The notes under the pieces: model-generated
What the model was told of the DNA's origin: nothing
Seen by the model: only the letters and a program-made list of their open reading frames with translations
Databases searched by the model: none
Assembly (NCBI GenBank): GCA_037043455.1
Contig: JAWPHD010010312.1
Span: 1 to 64,000 of the forward strand
Source of the DNA: Cyrtodaria siliqua
Lineage: Eukaryota > Mollusca > Bivalvia > Adapedonta > Hiatellidae
DNA: 64,000 nt
Reading direction: 5' to 3'
Shown here: piece after piece, positions 58,526 to 64,000 of the stretch
How positions within the stretch are numbered: the stretch's first letter is position 1
How the letters are laid out: the number at the start of each line of letters is the position of its first letter
Translations under genes and position numbers: made by a program

Positions 58526-58748
58526 CTGAACCGAACAGCTAACTCACCAGTAGACAATACCTTTAATGTATGAGTTTAGTATATGCTGACTGGTACCGTC
58601 GGTAATTTGAATGCTTTTTTTTAAAAATATCAGTCGTTATTGACAAGATATTTGTCTCGTTCAGAATGATTTATTTTTTGATTTATTGATTGTTATTATT
58701 GAGATATGGAAAGGTATTGTCTACTGGTGCGTTAGCTGTTTGGTTCAG
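58526..58748 (+). mobile_element. TA-flanked MITE, second copy
   Basis: CTGAACCGAACAGC to GCTGTTTGGTTCAG with TA on both sides; counterpart of 12251-12470 and also nested in a family G MITE. Confidence 0.8.
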
Positions 58749-58889
58749 TATTGACAGAGAAATGACAATACTGTACTGTTGTAGACAGTACTATTTGTAA
58801 AACAAAATTAATAAACGTTCCGCTTTGAAATTTGGAGCCGTATGAACATCCTAAGTTTCTTTACTAACGCCCCCATTGATAAGTATAAT

Positions 58890-59061
58890 TTGTGAACCTG
58901 TACTGATGTTTGTAGAGCCTTATCTTTTCTTCTAAATAACATCTTTATAAGATACGGTAAAACTATTTACCGCCAGGTTGTTGGTATTCCTTTTTTTTTT
59001 TTCTTCTAAATAACATCTTTATAAGATACGGTAAAACTATTTACCGCCAGGTTGTTGGTAT

Positions 59062-59065
<4 letters not shown>
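58890..59065 (+). pseudogene. Reverse transcriptase fragment, 5' part (interrupted)
   Basis: The frame reads VCRALSFLLNNIFIRYGKT then IYRQVVGIP, the stretch that precedes the MGTNCAPL motif in a family of animal retroelement reverse transcriptases. A 64-base segment (58927-58990) is repeated exactly at 59001-59064 with ten T between. The sequence then enters a run of T, the tail of the LINE inserted at 59066. The remainder of this gene is at 63540-64000. Confidence 0.65.
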
Positions 59066-59092
<27 letters not shown>

Positions 59093-59335
59093 TTATTATT
59101 TTTATTTATTTTATTTTTTGCATTACGTTAGATTTCTATTTCAAGTTGAAGGAACATAGTTTTTAGTACTTAGTTTTGCTTTAATAAATAAATAAATCAT
59201 ACAGAACAGATATGTTTAAAACACACTTTTTTTTTTAAACTTCAATTAAATATTGTCAAAATGTACATGTTTTGCCGTTTTTCATGGCAGCCCTTATTTT
59301 CATTTACAGCATTGAAATAGTATATAGAGGATATT

Positions 59336-59477
59336 TGTTGTTTTGGAGTGAATAACCTATTCTATTTCATCGAGAAGTGAGAAAACTATATTTTCACGAA
59401 AACGAAGCATGAGTGAAAATATAAAAGCGTTCTCACTTCGAGATGAAATCAAATATGTTATTCGCGACAAAACAACA
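59336..59477. repeat. Large fold-back element
   Basis: Arms TGTTGTTTTGG...GTGAATAACC...ATTTCATCGAGAAGTGAGAA...ATATTTTCAC and the reverse complement order GTGAAAATAT...TTCTCACTTCGAGATGAAAT...GTTATTCGCG...AAAACAACA, about 60-64 bases each with some mismatches, around a short loop. Likely a MITE. Confidence 0.75.
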
Positions 59478-60388
59478 CATTTTCTTTTTATTTTATGATT
59501 TTACAAACAATTTTGAAGAGAAGTAATGCAAGGAAAGCAACTCTTTTTTTTTAAAGTAGCTACTGTGAAAATAAAACTATATTCACAATGTGAAATAACA
59601 CTTTTATTTCACTGATAAAATACAGTTTTTCATTGCTTATCATAAAATAATATGTTATTTTTAATTTTTATACTAGCGCACATATATATTTAACGTTTAG
59701 TAATGTTAAGTATTATAATTACGACAAATGCACTGTTATTTTTAAATGTTGACATTCGCGATTCATAGCAGAATACTTCCGTGCAGTATCACAGAACCAG
59801 TACCAATTATATATATTGCCATGACGTAGTTCGAGTATTATTAACCACGCAACTCCTTCTCCAAGAAGCGAAAACGGTGTTGGTTGGGGTATGAAAAAAA
59901 ACCTTAATTTCGGCTTAAAATAAATGCATATTGTAATTTTAAAATGGTTATCTCATTTTTTTCAGTAAATAATGTGTTTAAACAAGTTTTATTCTCGAAA
60001 TATCTGTTATAAAATCCTGCTAATATAAGCTTTCCCATCGCTTAATGTAATTAAGACGGGACCACGTAATGGCGGCGTAGTTGCTTTGTATAATATGTTT
60101 GCATTATAGGGTTTTACAAAAATGTTGCTTTATGTTAGGCTAACACCCTGAACCACCTTCCAGTCAGTAGACAAATAATAGACGACGCCCTAACCAAGTT
60201 GGTTAATTGCTCTACACATTTATATTTAATAACATATAACACATGTTATGATCTGCAGTCTGATTGGTTCCTATCATTCTGTATGTGGAATTTCTCAAAG
60301 TATTTTAATACGGACACTTTAGAATATTAATGACCAGTACTCCTGAAATGGAAGTAACGGCTTATAACTAAATGGACACACAACAAGT

Positions 60389-60490
60389 CTTGTTTGCGTT
60401 TTTAACACACGGCGTCCTGTTAGTTGTGTTTTTGACACACGGCGTCCTGTTAGTTGTGTTTTTAACACACGGCGTCCTGTTAGTTTTCCT
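60389..60490. repeat. 30-bp minisatellite, three units
   Basis: Three units of GTTTTTAACACACGGCGTCC plus TGTTAGTTGT. The length is a multiple of 3 so 10-residue repeats appear in frames on both strands; not a gene. Confidence 0.9.
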
Positions 60491-60855
60491 ACAAATATAT
60501 GTTTCTCCTTTCTCAAAATTTCAGTTGTATTTTTTCTCAAAAATTACATTTTTCTCCAAATTTCTCCTTTCATACATTTTCATAATCTAGTTTTAATGTT
60601 TTATGTAACTAATTGGTGAAACTATTGCAATAATAATGTATTTAAAACAAAAATGGAAAGACAAAGACAAGATCAAAATTGTATAATCGTTTAATGATTA
60701 ATATAATACGTGTATAGTATGACGTTATTTTACAGTGTTGAGTACCATACTGAAGTACGACTCAGACAGACTCCATGTTTGGACGGTACGAAACTGGGAT
60801 TGAGTCCAGTTGGACTCAGCATTGTACTTAAAACTTTAAAATAACCTCTTTATTA

Positions 60856-60888
60856 GTCCCCTACCGGTGTGTCACCGGAGGGGACTGT

Positions 60889-60922
<34 letters not shown>
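60856..60922. repeat. Hairpin followed by poly-T
   Basis: GTCCCCTACCGGTG and CACCGGAGGGGAC pair around TGT with one bulge, followed after a few bases by about 32 T. It looks like the end of another transposable element nested in the LINE; class unknown. Confidence 0.5.
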
Positions 60923-60923
<1 letters not shown>

Positions 60924-61106
60924 TTGTTTTTTATTCAGTATTTACATAAAAACAAATATATAGACACGAAATACAACATTTTAACACTATATGTGGACAT
61001 ATTCCACCATTTTGTTTCCTTTTATGAATTAATTGAACCAGTATACATTCGTTCGTTCTATCATTCAAACCCATTCATTGAATCATTCATTCATTTATAG
61101 TTAGTT

Positions 61107-61164
61107 CATTCATTCGTTCGTTCGTTCGTTCGTTCGTTCGTTCGTTCATTCATTCATTCATTCT
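61107..61164. repeat. (CGTT)n/(CATT)n tetranucleotide repeat
   Basis: A run of TTCG repeats passing into TTCA repeats. Confidence 0.9.
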
Positions 61165-62939
61165 ATGTTCAGTTGTGTATCCGTTATTTTCTGTTATTGC
61201 GGCGATTATCAGTTGCGTTTACATATCTACCCCTACGCTGATATAGGCCGATGTTCTATTTGTCCTTAATGTGCCTCAAAGATGTTCTCTGTCCACCCAC
61301 TTTGTGTATTTTGTGAATGAACTGATTAGGTCAGAAAACCCATGCGTACGCAGTGAATGCACGTGCTGTCTTTGAAATAGAACATGTGAAGGGTAACCTT
61401 TTCATTGTAAGATTGTGTTGATCCAATCATGTGGCAACATTGTTGTTCTTCTAAAACTGGATTATATTTGATGAGCACGTCTTGTGTTTGATGATTGGGT
61501 AAGTTTATTAGTATATGTATATATTTATTTATTTTTATTATCAAAAGTTTATCATTCCATAAACGTTTAACATCTAGATAACGTGACAATATGCTTACCA
61601 TTATCAATGTAAAGCTAATTTGTGTTATAAAGAAAAGATGTTATTACATGGAAAAAAGTGATTTACTGTCCTTGCTTTGATATCTTAACGAAACGCGAAA
61701 AGTAAGACATCTTGGAACAGTTAATGACAATATTAATATTACTAACGTGGTACGATGGTAACTCACGTTGAAAGAATATTGTGACTTTTATTAACATAAA
61801 CAAATTCATATGTACTTTTTTAGCTGTTCTTAGCAATGCAAAACCCGATAGGTGGCGCCGCGTAAGCTATATTTAGAATTTAGGAATATCCCAACCTGGA
61901 GTTGGGTCCGTCAAATTACGCATCTTTGAAGTGCTAAGACACTAAAAAGTGGAACTTTTTATGTTGAATATAGGAAGAAAACACTGCATACATTACGTAA
62001 TTGACCTCACGGCTTTTGTTATTTATTGGTAGATGAAGAATAAATGGAAGCGAAGTGCGGTTTATGGAAGTTCAGTATTAAATCGGATGATTACGCTCAA
62101 GTTTATGTACAAATAAAGTACTTCAATAATTAATCTTCAATTTGTTTTAAATTTAATCTCACAAAAAATGACGTACTCGTGGTGTATTTGCGCATTTTTC
62201 AACACCTGCTAACATCAGAAAAGACAACTCTTGTCATGTGACTGTAATGCGCATGCGTGGTACTACAAACAAGATCGTCTTTTTCGAGTCTTATTTCGGA
62301 CTAGAAACTTGTTCCCACTAATAATTCTCATGAATTCTTTAGTGAAATAACACTTTAAATATTTCATACACATGTTATCATTCATCACGAAAGAACTTTT
62401 GGCTTTTTTAGGCTAATTTACTCATTTTTCAGAATTGTTCAAATTTGACCTTGACATTGTCACGATAAGTCATGTAGGCCATCTAACGCGAGTACTCATT
62501 TATTAACATAGCAAAGATGACGGGTTTAACACCAACTTGTGAAAATAGTAGCACACATTTAAAAGAAAAAGGGAAAGAAACATTCATTTGACACATTACT
62601 TTGTCAATAAAGATCTGCATGACTTCATTGCAAGGAAAAAACAATATTTATCAGCTAGGTTGCTTTTTTCAGAAAAATTGATAAAAAGGCTTATTCATTT
62701 TGGCAATTGTTGGACACAAAAAATATTTTTTTTGCCTGTGGGGTGGTTCATAAAATTACTTTTTTTTCCTCGATGGACTATTTTGATGATACTATTTAGA
62801 AAATACTAATCAGTTTCCCAATATTTTCTAATTTGAAAAATGCGTTTGCATTGCTACTGTTCTATAAGATTGCAGATTTTCCTATTTGTGTGTTTTATGT
62901 AGGCACTTAATATGTTTATTTCATATTTAAATATGTTGA

Positions 62940-63535
62940 TTATATCGTATGGGTCATGTTTATTTTCACAGTTGAAGAAAGATTTATATATGACATAATC
63001 TCGGATATATCTGCATATTCATCATATTCTGGCTTGTAACCCAATACAATGAATTCAAGCTTAGCCATGTCTCTCTGAAATCCACATTGATTAAAAACTA
63101 GTTGTATTTTGTTCCAAAAAACTTGAAGAGTTGGACACTCTATAAAAAAATGATTATAAGTGTCTATTGAGTCACAGTGTTTGCACATAGGGGTATCCAC
63201 TATCTTCCACGTACAAAGAAGTTCTCAAGTCGGTAGAATTCTGTGTATTAGTTTGAACCTAAATTGTGCGAGCCTTTTGTCTTCAAGTTTGTGAATAGTT
63301 GTATATATTTTTCCCCAATTTATTTCAGTTTTATTAAACATCTGCTTCTAAGTATTGTGCATTATTGGTTTAATAAATACTTGATCAATTAGATTTTTAT
63401 AGATATATTTCCCTTTAATATGTTCTATAAACACTTTTTCCATGTTGTGTGTGTAGATATATGGTTTAAGGACTGTTTTTACTTCTGTAGATATTGATTC
63501 ATTACTTTCAACTATGCTTTTCCATCTTTTGGGTA
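62940..63535 (-). pseudogene. LINE ORF2 C-terminal region
   Basis: Minus strand, reading from about 63535: AIPKRWKSIVE, then INWGKIYTTIHKLEDKRLAQ, then MCKHCDSIDTYNHFFIEC and WNKIQ, stop at 62940. The Cys-x2-Cys...His-x4-Cys motif followed by Trp is the C-terminal zinc-knuckle region of LINE (L1/Tx1/CR1-type) reverse-transcriptase proteins. Two in-frame stops (at 63350 and 63227) show it is dead. The reverse transcriptase core itself is lost by 5' truncation. Confidence 0.75.
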
Positions 63536-63539
63536 TAGC

Positions 63540-64000
63540 TTGTTGGTATTCCTATGGGTACTAACTGTGCGCCACTTGTTGCAGATTTGTTTTTGTACTG
63601 CTATGGAAGTGATTTTATGTTGAGTTTGTCACATGCTAGCTAGGGTGAAATTATTGATGCCTTTAATAATACTTCTCGGTATCTTGATGACATACTCAAT
63701 ATTGATAATCCGTTCTTTGCTCATATGGTTACTAACATTTATCCACCAGAGCTCACGTTGAATAAAGCCAACAGTTCGGATACAGTAGCAGCATTTCTCG
63801 ATCTTCATCTCTCGATTTCAAAGGATTGTATTCATAATAAAATCTATGATAAGAGAGATGATTTCAATTTTGATATCGTTAACTATCCACACCTGGATGG
63901 AGATGTACCTCGTGCTACCACATACGGGGTGTATATCTCCCTGCTCATTCGATATCCTATAGCGTGTAATGATGTTATAGACTTTAATGATCGAAATCAA
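63540..64000 (+). pseudogene. Reverse transcriptase fragment, 3' part, runs off window
   Basis: Open from GIPMGTNCAPLVADLFLYCY (motif B' region of the palm), through SRYLDDILNID with the YLDD active-site box, then FLDLHLSIS, KIYDKRDDFNFDIVN and GVYISLLIRY, to the window end. One in-frame stop (TAG at 63641-63643). The sequence is the continuation of 58890-59065. The element family (Penelope-like or another RT lineage) is not assigned; no endonuclease is in view. Confidence 0.8.

Larger units (their letters stand above)
56612..58862 (+). repeat. Duplication E, copy 2
   Basis: Matches 8765-9000 plus 10677-12600 without the Helentron-like insert. At the empty site it reads GTAATTTGTCAATTAAAAAG (around 56801-56820). 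It includes a diverged family F segment (57860-58230), MITE family G (58385-58862, right end missing) and its nested TA-flanked MITE. Confidence 0.75.
59066..63539 (-). mobile_element. LINE insertion splitting a reverse transcriptase gene
   Basis: Bounded by an exact 14-bp direct repeat TTGTTGGTATTCCT (59052-59065 and 63540-63553). The T-run at 59061-59091 is the poly(A) tail of a minus-strand non-LTR element; its truncated 5' end is at 63539, within ORF2. Removing the insert plus one repeat joins VVGIP to MGTNCAPL in frame. The coding part ends at 62940, so 3.9 kb follow before the tail. That is long for a 3' UTR and suggests nested insertions, including the fold-back at 59336-59477 and a T-run at 60891-60922. 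No other gene is recognised inside. Confidence 0.75.

Noticed and set aside
60319..60590. Frames with GVLLVVFLTH and TGRRVLKTQL repeats
   Set aside because: Both arise from the 30-bp minisatellite whose length is a multiple of three.
61326..61607. 93-codon minus-strand frame
   Set aside because: It lies inside the LINE insertion, shows no recognisable motif and has no conserved copy in the window.

Overview
The window is eukaryotic, AT-rich and dominated by repeats. Genes are split by introns, transposons are tRNA-derived SINEs, MITEs, LTR and non-LTR retroelements, and there is no operon structure. The repeats (pearl/Helentron-like arrays of about 165-bp cores, tRNA-derived SINEs) together with a sarcoplasmic calcium-binding protein gene suggest a mollusc, most likely a bivalve. 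That is an inference from repeat style; no species can be named.

The best-supported cellular genes are two minus-strand paralogues of a two-exon sarcoplasmic calcium-binding protein (SCP): 15888-16973 and 34715-35840. Each encodes 180 residues, with canonical splice sites at the same codon and a TATA-like box at the same distance upstream. They lie in the two halves of a tandem segmental duplication: copy 1 is 13921-31876 and copy 2 is 32744-43896. Copy 1 is longer mainly because a 30-bp satellite expanded (17710-18053 and 23596-24616, versus about 5 units at 36588-36730) and a 5.5-kb LTR retrotransposon (18054-23595) landed inside that satellite. Two further exon-like segments and a Thr/Ser-rich ORF occur in both halves; the exon pair in copy 2 carries a stop.

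Left flank (1-13920): SINE remnants, two pearl/Helentron-like elements (1919-3815 and 9001-10676), a MITE family with GAAAGGAAAAAGAAACG termini (5.4, 8.3 and 12.1 kb), a TA-flanked MITE nested in one of these (12251-12470), and an unclassified repeat present in inverted copies (2567-3450 and 12838-13640). Much of 8765-12740 is repeated at 56612-58862, and the distal copy supplies the empty site of the 9001-10676 element.

Right flank (43897-64000): a second duplication (44268-45366 with 48152-49108 plus 50540-50757), a 138-bp hAT-type MITE with 8-bp target duplication and a paralogous empty site, a 37-bp minisatellite (50757-51300), a broken tyrosine-recombinase gene (52061-53428) followed four bases later by a perfect 35-bp-arm hairpin, a pair of identical 140-bp direct repeats, and at the right edge a reverse-transcriptase gene split by a 4.47-kb minus-strand LINE with a 14-bp target-site duplication.

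All alignments and counts were made by eye; identities are approximate.
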